Source: Sphingobium sp. BYY-5
Lineage (GTDB): Bacteria > Pseudomonadota > Alphaproteobacteria > Sphingomonadales > Sphingomonadaceae
Length of the DNA: 64,000 nucleotides
Assembly: GCF_022758885.1 (NCBI RefSeq)
Contig: NZ_JALEBH010000001.1
Span: 372,001-436,000, forward strand
Reading direction: 5' to 3'
The notes beneath the pieces were generated by a model. It was not told the DNA's origin and ran no database searches. It worked only from the letters and a program-made list of their open reading frames with translations. Position numbers and translations under genes: made by a program. This document shows positions 1 through 6,618 of this stretch, one piece after another. The first letter of the stretch is position 1. Every line of letters starts with the position of its first letter.

Positions 1-80
1 CGTGCGATCAGAAAACGCCGGAGGTCGGCGCGGTGGACGCCATACAGGGATTCCAGGCCGCTATCGTCGTTCAGGCTCAT
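1..80 (-). CDS. ECF-type sigma-70 family factor, N-terminal fragment (runs off the window)
   Basis: Only about 26 codons are present, read leftwards from an ATG at 80-78. The peptide starts MSLNDDSGLESLYGVHR and continues ADLRRFLIAR. An acidic start followed by a 'Y..HR..LRRFL.AR' pattern resembles the beginning of region 2 of extracytoplasmic-function sigma factors, which direct RNA polymerase to dedicated promoters. The gene continues beyond the left edge, so region 4 and any anti-sigma partner cannot be seen. The identification rests on a very short stretch and is tentative. Confidence 0.5.
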   Translation of the reverse strand, partial: MSLNDDSGLESLYGVHRADLRRFLIA

Positions 81-240
81 GCCGCACGGTTTGCAGATAA
101 GCGGCGCCGGCGGGAAGCAATTTTTTGACTTTCTGTGGGCGCGCCGAAATCGATCGCCGGTTTCCTACCCAATCGCGTTGCCGGTCGCACGGCTCAGCCA
201 TGGCGCCAGCGTGCGGTCATATCAGTGGTTTGTAAAAAAC

Positions 241-315
241 TGGCTGGGGCGGCAGGATTCGAACCTGCGCATGGCGGCATCAAAAGCCGCTGCCTTACCG
301 CTTGGCGACGCCCCA
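241..315 (-). tRNA. tRNA-Gln (anticodon TTG)
   Basis: Read on the minus strand, the 75-nt sequence folds as a cloverleaf. The acceptor stem TGGGGCG pairs with CGCCCCA, the discriminator is G, and CCA is encoded. The T arm carries GTTCGAATC. The anticodon stem GCGGC/GCCGC encloses the loop TTTTGAT, giving anticodon TTG, which reads CAA and CAG glutamine codons. It stands alone between the sigma fragment and the MarR gene. Confidence 0.95.
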
Positions 316-438
316 GCAGGGTCGACGGACCGTCGACGCGGACGCCATATAACGTGTGATTGGCGAAAGGAAAGCCTAGTCATGATAGTTTGATGACGCC
401 AATATGCATCTTGCCCTTTCGTCGGATCACAAGCCTCC

Positions 439-948
439 ATGTCGGTTCCCAACGCGCCCACCACCCAGGTTGCTTCCGCTTCGCCACTCTTCCTGCGTGA
501 AGATGAGATTCGGCGCGGGATCGAGATGCTCTATTTCGGCTATTCGGCGCTCACCCGTTCGATCGATGAGGGATTGGCGGCGCAGGGGCTGGGCCGGGCG
601 CATCACCGGGCGCTCTATTTCATCTCTCGCCAGCCGGACCTGACGGTCAAGGATCTGTTGCGGCTGCTGGCCATCACCAAGCAATCGCTGGGGCGTGTGC
701 TGAACGACCTGGTTGAGCGCGGCTATATCGAGACGCGCACCGGGGCGAGCGATCGGCGACAGAAATTGCTGCGGCTCAGCCCGGCGGGGAAGGCGTTGGA
801 GGCGGACCTGTTTCGCGCCTTGCGGGAGAAGATGGCGGCAGCCTACGCTCAGGCGGGGCAGGGGTCCGTCACCGGTTTCTGGCGTGTGCTGGAAGGGCTG
901 ATCCCAGAGGGCGACCGGTCGATGGTGTTCGGCCTGCGCGGCGGATAG
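439..948 (+). CDS. MarR-family winged-helix transcriptional regulator
   Basis: This 169-aa protein has the MarR layout. A helical dimerisation segment (about residues 25-60, 'GIEMLYFGYSALTRSIDEGL') precedes a winged-helix DNA-binding domain (about 60-125) with recognition helix 'AITKQSLGRVLNDL' and wing 'TGASDRRQKLLRLSPAG'. The D-R-R wing signature is typical of the family. MarR proteins usually repress their own and neighbouring promoters and are released by small phenolic ligands or oxidation. No divergent partner is adjacent, so the target is unknown. A PetP-type regulator is possible but cannot be settled here. Confidence 0.88.
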   Translation: MSVPNAPTTQVASASPLFLREDEIRRGIEMLYFGYSALTRSIDEGLAAQGLGRAHHRALYFISRQPDLTVKDLLRLLAITKQSLGRVLNDLVERGYIETRTGASDRRQKLLRLSPAGKALEADLFRALREKMAAAYAQAGQGSVTGFWRVLEGLIPEGDRSMVFGLRGG

Positions 949-1019
949 TTGCCCTTACGCAACCTTTTTGGCATTCATACGCTTGTCGGGGGCAATGACG
1001 AGGGCAAGAGGAGCCTAAT

Positions 1020-1352
1020 ATGCGTACTATCCTTCTCTCCGGTTTTACTATCCTGGCGGCAGTCGGTTTATCCGCCTGTTCGGAAAAAACGCAGGACAAG
1101 CTGCAAAATGCAGGTTCGGCTATTGGTAGCGATGTAGGTAACGTTGTCGACAATGCCGGCGCGAAAATCGATAACGCTGGTGCGAAGATAGACAATGGTC
1201 TGGATAATGCCGGCCAGGCGATCAGCAATGGCGCGGACAAACTCGGCGCAGCGACCGACAAGGCCGCCGCCGATGCGAAAGCCAAGGCGGGCGAGATCAA
1301 GCATGATGTTGGTGCATCGCTGGAGAAGGCGGGTAGCGACCTCAAGAAGTGA
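1020..1352 (+). CDS. small repetitive lipoprotein (hypothetical)
   Basis: This 110-aa protein has an N-terminal lipoprotein signal: a hydrophobic stretch followed by lipobox LSAC, with Cys20 as the predicted lipidated residue. The mature part is Asn/Ala/Asp/Lys-rich and contains near-repeats of 'NAGAKIDN' at about residues 42-65, followed by further amphipathic segments. This resembles LEA-like or coiled-coil surface lipoproteins. AGAGGAG lies just upstream of the ATG and fixes the start. A strong hairpin lies downstream. It is probably anchored in the outer membrane or at the periplasmic face. The function is unknown. Confidence 0.8.
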   Translation: MRTILLSGFTILAAVGLSACSEKTQDKLQNAGSAIGSDVGNVVDNAGAKIDNAGAKIDNGLDNAGQAISNGADKLGAATDKAAADAKAKAGEIKHDVGASLEKAGSDLKK

Positions 1353-1380
1353 GTGAGGTGGCGTAGCCTCCCTCACGCCT

Positions 1381-1454
1381 AACCCCCGTTCGTTTCAAGC
1401 CAAGGCGAGAAACGGATGGGGGTTGGTTCCAAAATGCGCTCTTTCGCGCATTTT
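1381..1454 (+). terminator. two successive hairpins, candidate (bidirectional) terminator
   Basis: First hairpin: AACCCCC at 1381 pairs with GGGGGTT ending at 1422, with an inner CGTTTC/GAAACG stem. Second hairpin: AAAATGCGC (1431-1439), loop TCTTTC, then GCGCATTTT (1446-1454). The second ends in four T's in both directions. It can terminate the lipoprotein transcript from the left. From the right it lies beyond the XRE-cupin gene. The T tract is short, so efficiency is uncertain. Confidence 0.55.
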
Positions 1455-1465
1455 CAAGCGAACTC

Positions 1466-1569
1466 CTAGGCCAGCGCGACATTCACGGTTTTAGAGGCTT
1501 CCTACGCCGTCATGACGTTGAAAATGAGGCCAAGGCTTCTGCTTTAACCTGAATGTCGATCCACCCTAG
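1466..1569. repeat. degenerate CTAG-bounded hairpin repeat
   Basis: The element begins with CTAG (1466-1469) and ends with CTAG (1566-1569). Between these ends the arms CGACATTCAcGGTT (from 1477) and AACCtGAATGTCG (ending about 1558) are inverted repeats. The pattern CTAG, then GTGGAT, then GACATT is shared with the better preserved hairpins at 8225-8303 and 8316-8393. The right-hand CTAG provides the TAG stop codon of the regulator gene on the minus strand. Confidence 0.5.
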
Positions 1570-2165
1570 AAGACCACGTTGCGGATGAAGCAGACCGTTG
1601 CCGTTTCGTGATTCGCGAACAAATAGGGGCGGTCGCTGGTGAAGATCAGGAAATCGCCGGCCACGACCCGCTTCGGTTCGGCGCCCTCAATCTCCACCGT
1701 CAATACGCCTTCCTTCACATAGAGCATTTCGTGCCAGTCGGCGGCGTCGGCTTCGGCTGGGTAGGTTTCGCCTGCGCCCAGCGACCATGTCCACAGTTCC
1801 GCTTCCCGCGCGGCTGGCACCGTGCCGAGCAGGGTAGCGCGGCTGTCCGGGCTGGCGCCACGCCAGGCGAGGCTGTCGATGCGGCTGTTGTCCGGCATTT
1901 CGGGCGGGCGGACCAGGCGGGAGAAGCTGACGCCCAGCGCGTGCGCCAGCCGGTCCAGGGTCGAGAGGCTGACATTCGCTTCCCCGCTTTCGATGCCGAC
2001 GATCATGCGGCGGCTGACCGCGGCCTGCGCCGCCAGCGCATCCTGACTGAAGCCGCGTTCGGTGCGGAGCGCGCGGACATTGCCGGCGACATGGGCGAGG
2101 ACGTCCGGGCGCGCGGAGGGGTGATCTTGCGCTGGTGCGTCTTGACTGTGCAATATATTGCTCAT
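1566..2165 (-). CDS. XRE-family regulator with C-terminal cupin domain
   Basis: This 199-aa protein begins MSNILHSQDAPAQDH. Residues about 25-82 form an XRE helix-turn-helix ('NVRALRTERGFSQDALA', 'VSRRMIVGIESGEANVSLST'). Residues about 110-199 form a cupin barrel ('WHEMLYVKEGVLTVEIEG', 'GDFLIFTSDRPY'). Proteins of this design sense a small molecule through the cupin and control catabolic or export genes. The ATG at 2165 is chosen because the open frame upstream runs antisense through the exporter gene. A promoter (TTGTCG, 17 bp, CATAAT) lies directly upstream. The TAG stop falls inside a CTAG-ended hairpin repeat. The divergent DMT exporter is the obvious target. Confidence 0.88.
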   Translation of the reverse strand: MSNILHSQDAPAQDHPSARPDVLAHVAGNVRALRTERGFSQDALAAQAAVSRRMIVGIESGEANVSLSTLDRLAHALGVSFSRLVRPPEMPDNSRIDSLAWRGASPDSRATLLGTVPAAREAELWTWSLGAGETYPAEADAADWHEMLYVKEGVLTVEIEGAEPKRVVAGDFLIFTSDRPYLFANHETATVCFIRNVVF

Positions 2166-2206
2166 AGGGCAATGTGCATTATGTTGCACAATAGCCTCCT
2201 CGACAA
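2142..2206. promoter_or_regulatory. divergent promoter/operator region of the XRE-cupin regulator and the exporter
   Basis: Perfect palindrome GCAATATATTGC at 2150-2161. Perfect inverted repeat TGTGCA-N6-TGCACA at 2173-2190. A wider TGTGCAA (2147-2153) mirrors TTGCACA (2184-2190). Minus-strand promoter for the regulator: -35 TTGTCG (2206-2201), 17-bp spacer, -10 CATAAT (2183-2178). On the plus strand TTGACT at 2142-2147 is a good -35, but the matching -10 is weak. The second palindrome overlaps the regulator's -10, which fits autorepression. Confidence 0.6.
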
Positions 2207-2225
2207 GCCCGCCCAGAGTCGCCTG

Positions 2226-3104
2226 ATGATCGGCCGTCCCGAACTCGCGCTGATCGGCGTGACCATCCTGTGGGGCGGCACTTTCCTGATCGTCCATAAT
2301 GCGGTGCAGATGACGGGGCCGTTCTTCTTCGTCGGCCTGCGATTCGGCACGGCGGCGCTGATGGCGCTGCCGTTCGCCTTGTCGGTGCTGCGCGGGATGA
2401 CGGTGAAGGAATTGCTGGCGGGGCTGATGATCGGCCTGGGCATTTTCGTCGGCTATTCGCTCCAGACCTGGGGGTTGCAGACGATCAGCAGCAGCACGTC
2501 CGCTTTCATCACCGCGGCCTATGTACCGTTGGTGCCGATCCTGCAGTGGATCATATTGCGGCGGCGGCCCCGGCTGGCGAGCTGGATCGGCGTGGCGCTG
2601 GCCTTTGTCGGGCTGCTGCTGATCGCTGCGCCCAAGGATGGACTGGCCCTTGGCAAGGGGGAGGCGCTGACCCTGGTCAGCACGCTGGCGATTGCGCTGG
2701 AGATCATCTTCATCAGCCTGTGGGCGGGGAAGGTGAATGTCGCGCGGGTGACGCTGGTGCAACTGGCGGTGACGGCATTGCTTGCTTTTGCCTGCATGGG
2801 ACCGGCGGGGGAGAGCGTGCCGCCCTTTTCCTGGACGGTGGTGCTGAGCGCGTGCGGGCTGGGCGCGATGACAGCGCTGATCCAGTTCGTGATGAACTGG
2901 GCGCAGCGCACCGTGTCGCCGACGCGGGCGACGCTGATCTATGCGGGAGAGCCGGTCTGGGCCGGGATCATCGGCAGGCTGGCGGGCGAAAGGCTGCCGC
3001 CCACGGCGCTGATCGGCGGGCTACTGATCGTGGCGGCGGTGATCGTCAGCGAGATGAATTTCGGGCGTCGCGCAAAGAAGCCGCAAAAGAGCGCGCTTAG
3101 CTGA
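2226..3104 (+). CDS. EamA/DMT-family inner-membrane transporter
   Basis: This protein of about 292 aa has ten hydrophobic segments arranged as two EamA repeats. The first opens with 'ELALIGVTILWGGTFLIV', the characteristic start of drug/metabolite exporters. A later segment 'RATLIYAGEPVWAGIIG' matches the conserved signature of the second repeat. In-frame ATGs at 2172 and 2181 would give a longer N-terminus but overlap the operator palindrome, so 2226 (MIGRPELA) is preferred. The substrate is unknown; amino acids, metabolites or drugs are typical of the family. Divergence from an XRE-cupin regulator suggests inducible export. Confidence 0.85.
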   Translation: MIGRPELALIGVTILWGGTFLIVHNAVQMTGPFFFVGLRFGTAALMALPFALSVLRGMTVKELLAGLMIGLGIFVGYSLQTWGLQTISSSTSAFITAAYVPLVPILQWIILRRRPRLASWIGVALAFVGLLLIAAPKDGLALGKGEALTLVSTLAIALEIIFISLWAGKVNVARVTLVQLAVTALLAFACMGPAGESVPPFSWTVVLSACGLGAMTALIQFVMNWAQRTVSPTRATLIYAGEPVWAGIIGRLAGERLPPTALIGGLLIVAAVIVSEMNFGRRAKKPQKSALS

Positions 3105-3207
3105 TCGGGAAACGGGAATCGCGACGATCGAAAGAGCCGGTTTTGCCGTAACGCGGGGCGGGATATGTAGGACAGCGATATTTTGCTTCGCCGTCATTCA
3201 GACCCAA

Positions 3208-3290
3208 CGTCACCCCGGCGAAAGCCGGGGTCCAGGGTCATATGGCATGGGGCGTGAAACCCTGGATTCCGGCATTCACCGGAATGACGC
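3208..3290. repeat. REP-type palindromic element (ACCCCGGC...GCCGGGGT family)
   Basis: A left hairpin 'CACCCCGGCGAAAGCCGGGG' is followed after about 40 bp by a right hairpin 'ATTCCGGCATTCACCGGAAT'. The whole is bounded by CGTCA and TGACG. Similar elements occur at 19921-20000 and 44901-44981. It lies between the convergent DMT exporter and crotonase genes and contains no gene. Confidence 0.85.
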
Positions 3291-3344
3291 CTAACCTACA
3301 ATCATTGGCCTCTTAAAGTCGGATGACCAAAAGTGGAACCACCT

Positions 3345-3374
3345 CGTCATTGCGAGCGAAGCGAAGCAATGACG
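3345..3374. repeat. short palindromic repeat, CGTCATTGC...GCAATGACG
   Basis: Thirty bp with perfect 9-bp inverted ends, CGTCATTGC and GCAATGACG, around GAGCGAAGCGAA. This type is widespread in proteobacterial intergenic DNA. It lies 29 bp from the crotonase stop codon and could fold in its 3' untranslated region. Confidence 0.75.
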
Positions 3375-3402
3375 ATTCAATCCAAGTCATCTCGCTCTAA
3401 AC

Positions 3403-4161
3403 TTACCCCCGCCGGAACACCGGCGCGCGTTTTTCGAAGAAGGCGGCGAAGGCTTCCTGGGCTTCGGGGGAGGCGAGGGTTTCGCGGAAGAGCCGGGCTT
3501 CCTCCTCGATCCGGGCGACCAGGGCGGCGGGATCGCCCTTCATCAGGCGGCGCGTGGTGGCCAGCGCCTGGGGCGGCTTGGCCACCAGGGCGGCAGCCTT
3601 GGCGCGGGCATGGTCTAGCAGACCGTCGGCGGGAACGATTGCGGTGACGAGGCCGGCGCTGTCGGCGCTGTCCGCATCCATCGGTTCACCCAGCAGCAGC
3701 ATCGCCGCTGCCTTGGCATGGCCCAGAGTCGCGGGCGCGAGCAGGCTGGACCCGGCTTCGGGGACAAGACCCAGATTGACGAAGGGCATGACGAAGCGTG
3801 CGTCGGGCGCGGCGTAGATCAGGTCGCAGTGGAGCAGCATCGTCGTGCCGACGCCTACGGCCTGGCCCTGCACTGCCGCGACCAGCGGCTTGTCGAAGGC
3901 GGCGATCGCCTGGATGAAGGCGAAGGCGGCGGCACCCCCCTCCGGCCCGGCCATGAAATCCTTGAGGTCATTGCCCGCACAGAAGGCGTCGCCCCGCCCG
4001 GCGATCAGCACCGCGCCGATTTCCGCCCGCGCCGACGCATCCGCCAGCGCGGCGGTCATGGTGCGGTACATGGCGGCGGTCAGCGCATTCTTCTTGTCCG
4101 GGCGATCGATATGGATTTCGATGACGCCCTTGTCCTCGATGATCGCGATATGCTCGCTCAT
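3403..4161 (-). CDS. enoyl-CoA hydratase/isomerase (crotonase) family protein
   Basis: This 252-aa protein starts MSEHIAIIEDKGVIEIHIDR with GGAGAGG just upstream. The crotonase fold is clear. 'AVLIAGRGDAFCAGNDLKDF' gives the first oxyanion-hole segment. 'AVQGQAVGVGTTMLLHCDLI' gives the second. 'NLGLVPEAGSS' carries the catalytic-loop Glu as in hydratases and isomerases. The enzyme acts on CoA thioesters, probably hydration or double-bond isomerisation in fatty-acid or aromatic acid breakdown. No other beta-oxidation gene is next to it, so the exact substrate cannot be named. It is divergent from the SBF transporter. Confidence 0.88.
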   Translation of the reverse strand: MSEHIAIIEDKGVIEIHIDRPDKKNALTAAMYRTMTAALADASARAEIGAVLIAGRGDAFCAGNDLKDFMAGPEGGAAAFAFIQAIAAFDKPLVAAVQGQAVGVGTTMLLHCDLIYAAPDARFVMPFVNLGLVPEAGSSLLAPATLGHAKAAAMLLLGEPMDADSADSAGLVTAIVPADGLLDHARAKAAALVAKPPQALATTRRLMKGDPAALVARIEEEARLFRETLASPEAQEAFAAFFEKRAPVFRRG

Positions 4162-4260
4162 GGGGCTGCCTCTCCTTGTTTGCGGCCAAGGGGAAATTGT
4201 TGGCGCAGGCCGTGCGCCGCGTCTATCCCCCCTTTCCATCCTGTCGATCGCCCGGAAGTG

Positions 4261-5253
4261 ATGATGAACCGACTACGCCAAGCCCTGGACCCGTTTCTGC
4301 TGCTGCTGATCGCCACCGTTGCCCTAGCGTCCGTCCTGCCGGCGCGGGGGCAGGGCGCGGGAATCGCGGGGGCGGTGGCGGATGCGGGCATCGTGCTGCT
4401 TTTTTTTCTGCATGGCGCAAAATTGTCGCGCGAGGCGATCTGGAGCGGGGCCAGGGCGTGGAAATTGCACCTGGCGACGCTGGGCACGACCTTCGTGGCG
4501 TTTCCGATCCTGGGGCTGATCGTGGAGCGATTCGGCTTTGTCCCGGCGGATATGCGGGCGGGGCTGCTGTTTCTGGCGCTGCTGCCCTCGACCGTGCAAT
4601 CCTCCATCGCCTTCACCGCGATCGCGCGGGGCAATGTCGCGGCGGCGGTGGTCAGCGCCTCCTTCTCCAACCTGCTGGGTATCGTCCTGACGCCGGTGCT
4701 GGTGGCGCTGCTGATGCAGAAGAGCGGCAGCGGGAGCCTTATCTCCCTGTCATCGGCGGAGGGGATCGTGCTGCAATTGCTGCTGCCCTTCGTCGTCGGG
4801 CATCTGCTGCGGCCATGGATCGGGGGCTTTATCGAGCGGCATAAGGCGATGATCGGCCGGGTCGACCGGGGATCGATATTGCTGGTGGTCTATGCGGCCT
4901 TTTCCGCCGCCGTGGTCGAGGGACTGTGGCACAAGGTGTCGAAGGGCGAATTGCTGGTGCTGGCGGGGCTGTGCATCGCCATGCTGGTGCTGGTCCTGAT
5001 CTTCACCCTGCTGCTGGGCCGGATGCTGGGCCTGTCGCGCGAAGATGCGATCGTGCTGCAATTTTGCGGGTCGAAGAAGAGTCTGGCGTCGGGCGTGCCG
5101 ATCGCGGGCGTGCTGTTCCCGGCGAGCGCGGTCGGGCCGATCCTGCTGCCGATCATGTTGTTCCACCAGATCCAGTTGATGGCTTGCGCCTATCTGGCGC
5201 GGCGCTATGGCGCGCAGCCATCGGCCGGGATGGCGCCGGCGGCAGCGGAATGA
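4261..5253 (+). CDS. bile acid:sodium symporter (SBF-like) family transporter
   Basis: This 330-aa membrane protein has about ten predicted segments. Its pattern matches SBF-like transporters of the YfeH type: 'GIVLLFFLHGAKLSREAI' near the N-terminus, 'LLPSTVQSSIAFTAIARGN' in the first crossover, and 'LQFCGSKKSLASGVPIA' in the second. The two crossover motifs bind sodium and substrate in characterised relatives. Paired ATGs at 4261 and 4264 follow GGAAG; the first is taken. The physiological substrate is unknown. The gene is divergent from the crotonase with about 100 bp between them, so they may share control. Confidence 0.88.
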   Translation: MMNRLRQALDPFLLLLIATVALASVLPARGQGAGIAGAVADAGIVLLFFLHGAKLSREAIWSGARAWKLHLATLGTTFVAFPILGLIVERFGFVPADMRAGLLFLALLPSTVQSSIAFTAIARGNVAAAVVSASFSNLLGIVLTPVLVALLMQKSGSGSLISLSSAEGIVLQLLLPFVVGHLLRPWIGGFIERHKAMIGRVDRGSILLVVYAAFSAAVVEGLWHKVSKGELLVLAGLCIAMLVLVLIFTLLLGRMLGLSREDAIVLQFCGSKKSLASGVPIAGVLFPASAVGPILLPIMLFHQIQLMACAYLARRYGAQPSAGMAPAAAE

Positions 5254-5282
5254 AGGCATAAACAGACAGCGATCCGGACAGC

Positions 5283-5311
5283 TTGATCGACGTTCTTTCT
5301 GCCGCTATTAT
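5283..5311 (+). promoter_or_regulatory. sigma-70-type promoter for the Rieske oxygenase gene
   Basis: TTGATC at 5283-5288, an exact 17-bp spacer and TATTAT at 5306-5311 form a good housekeeping promoter. Transcription would begin near 5318, about 36 nt ahead of the ATG at 5354. Confidence 0.6.
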
Positions 5312-5353
5312 ACACCTGTAAAATTAAAGGGCGGCGCGGTGGAGCAGGCGCGG

Positions 5354-6601
5354 ATGAATGGGGACGACCCTGATGCGGGATGGAGCCTGCCGGCCTGGAC
5401 CTATGCCGATGCTGAGTTTTTCGGGCTGGAGGTGGAGCGTATCTTTCGCCCTTCCTGGCAGATCGTGGCCCATGAAAGCGACATAGCCGCGCCCGGCGAT
5501 TTCCACACGCTCGACTATATCGGTGAAAGCGTGGTGGTCATCCGTGGCGATGACGGCGTGGTGCGCGGCTTCACCAATGTCTGCCGCCATCGTGGCGCGC
5601 GGATCGTGGATGGTCCTGGCGGCTGCGCGAAGAAGCTGGTCTGCCCCTATCATGGCTGGACCTATGAGAAGGACGGGCGCCTCTCCGGCGTGCCGATGAA
5701 GGCCAGCTATGGCGCGGCCTTCGCTCTGGCCGACCACGGGTTGGCTCCGGTCGAGGTGGAGACGTGGCACGGGTTTCTGTTCGTGCGGCTGGCCGATGAT
5801 GGCGGGCCGTCGGTGGCGCAGATGATGGCCCCCTATGGGGAGGAGATCGCGCCCTATCGCTTTGCCGATCTGCGAGCGCTGGGGCGGGTGACGCTGCGGC
5901 CCCGTGCCGTGAACTGGAAGAATATCGGCGATAATTATTCGGACGGGTTGCATATCGCGGTCGCGCATCCGGGGCTGAAAAGGCTGATGGGCGACGGCTA
6001 TGGCGTGGAGGCTTCGCTCCATGCCGACAAGATGTGGGGGCCGATCGTGGAGCGGCCCTCCGCCAACCTGTCCGAATGGGCCTATCAGCATTTCCTGCCC
6101 CCTGTGCCGCACCTGCCTGCCGATCGGCAGCGGCTGTGGACCTATTATAAGCTCTGGCCCAATGTCGCCTTCGACATCTATCCCGATCAGGTGGATTTCA
6201 TGCAGTGGCTGCCGGTGTCGCCGACGCAGACGCTGATCCGGGAAATTTCCTACGCCCTGCCGGATACACGGCGGGAGATGAAGGTGGCGCGCTACCTCAA
6301 CTGGCGGATCAACCGGCAGGTCAATGCCGAGGATACGGCGCTGGTCGCGCGGGTGCAGGCGGGGATGGCGTCGGCCAGCTTCACCGTGGGGCCACTCAGC
6401 GAACAGGAAGTGGCGCTGCGGCATTTTTGCGGACGGGTGCGCGCATTGATCCCGCAGGCGCGGTTGCATCATCCGCCGGGGGCTGGGTGGTCTTCCGGCA
6501 GTAATAACAATTTTCGTCATTCCCGCGAAGGCGGGAATCCATCTCCGGCCCTAACCCCCGATGCGAGGTTGGGAGATGGGTTCCCGCCTGCGCGGGAATG
6601 A
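5354..6601 (+). CDS. Rieske non-heme iron oxygenase, alpha subunit type, with repeat-derived C-terminus
   Basis: This 415-aa protein has an N-terminal Rieske [2Fe-2S] domain: C77-x-H79 and C97-x2-H100 within 'CRHRG' and 'CPYHGW'. The catalytic domain carries the mononuclear iron ligands in 'DNYSDGLHIAVAHPGL' (H200, H205). Such enzymes hydroxylate or demethylate aromatic or amine substrates using electrons from a reductase. No reductase or ferredoxin gene is adjacent. The last 30 or so residues ('FRHSREGGNPSP...FPPARE') are encoded by a palindromic repeat, and the stop codon lies in that repeat. The native end was therefore probably near residue 385. The next gene, a flavin amine-oxidase-like protein, follows closely and is probably co-transcribed. 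Confidence 0.88.
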   Translation: MNGDDPDAGWSLPAWTYADAEFFGLEVERIFRPSWQIVAHESDIAAPGDFHTLDYIGESVVVIRGDDGVVRGFTNVCRHRGARIVDGPGGCAKKLVCPYHGWTYEKDGRLSGVPMKASYGAAFALADHGLAPVEVETWHGFLFVRLADDGGPSVAQMMAPYGEEIAPYRFADLRALGRVTLRPRAVNWKNIGDNYSDGLHIAVAHPGLKRLMGDGYGVEASLHADKMWGPIVERPSANLSEWAYQHFLPPVPHLPADRQRLWTYYKLWPNVAFDIYPDQVDFMQWLPVSPTQTLIREISYALPDTRREMKVARYLNWRINRQVNAEDTALVARVQAGMASASFTVGPLSEQEVALRHFCGRVRALIPQARLHHPPGAGWSSGSNNNFRHSREGGNPSPALTPDARLGDGFPPARE

Positions 6602-6603
6602 CG
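6515..6603. repeat. REP-type palindromic element (CATTCCCGCGAAGGCGGGAA family) overlapping a coding end
   Basis: A left hairpin 'TCATTCCCGCGAAGGCGGGA' and a right hairpin 'TTCCCGCCTGCGCGGGAATG' flank a middle containing ATCTCC...GGAGAT. Related copies are at 46260-46346 and 49232-49321. The Rieske gene reads through it and stops in its right arm. A false upstream ATG for the following gene (6598) also lies in it. Confidence 0.9.
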
Positions 6604-6618
6604 AATGTGGGGAAAGAC

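Noticed and set aside
2166..2762. Upstream extension of the XRE-cupin frame on the minus strand
   Set aside because: It runs antisense through the DMT exporter and has no family similarity; the conserved protein starts at 2165.
6598..6618. Earlier ATG for the PYROXD2-like gene
   Set aside because: The ATG lies in the right arm of a REP element and has no ribosome-binding site; 6619 has GGAAAG upstream and starts the conserved sequence.
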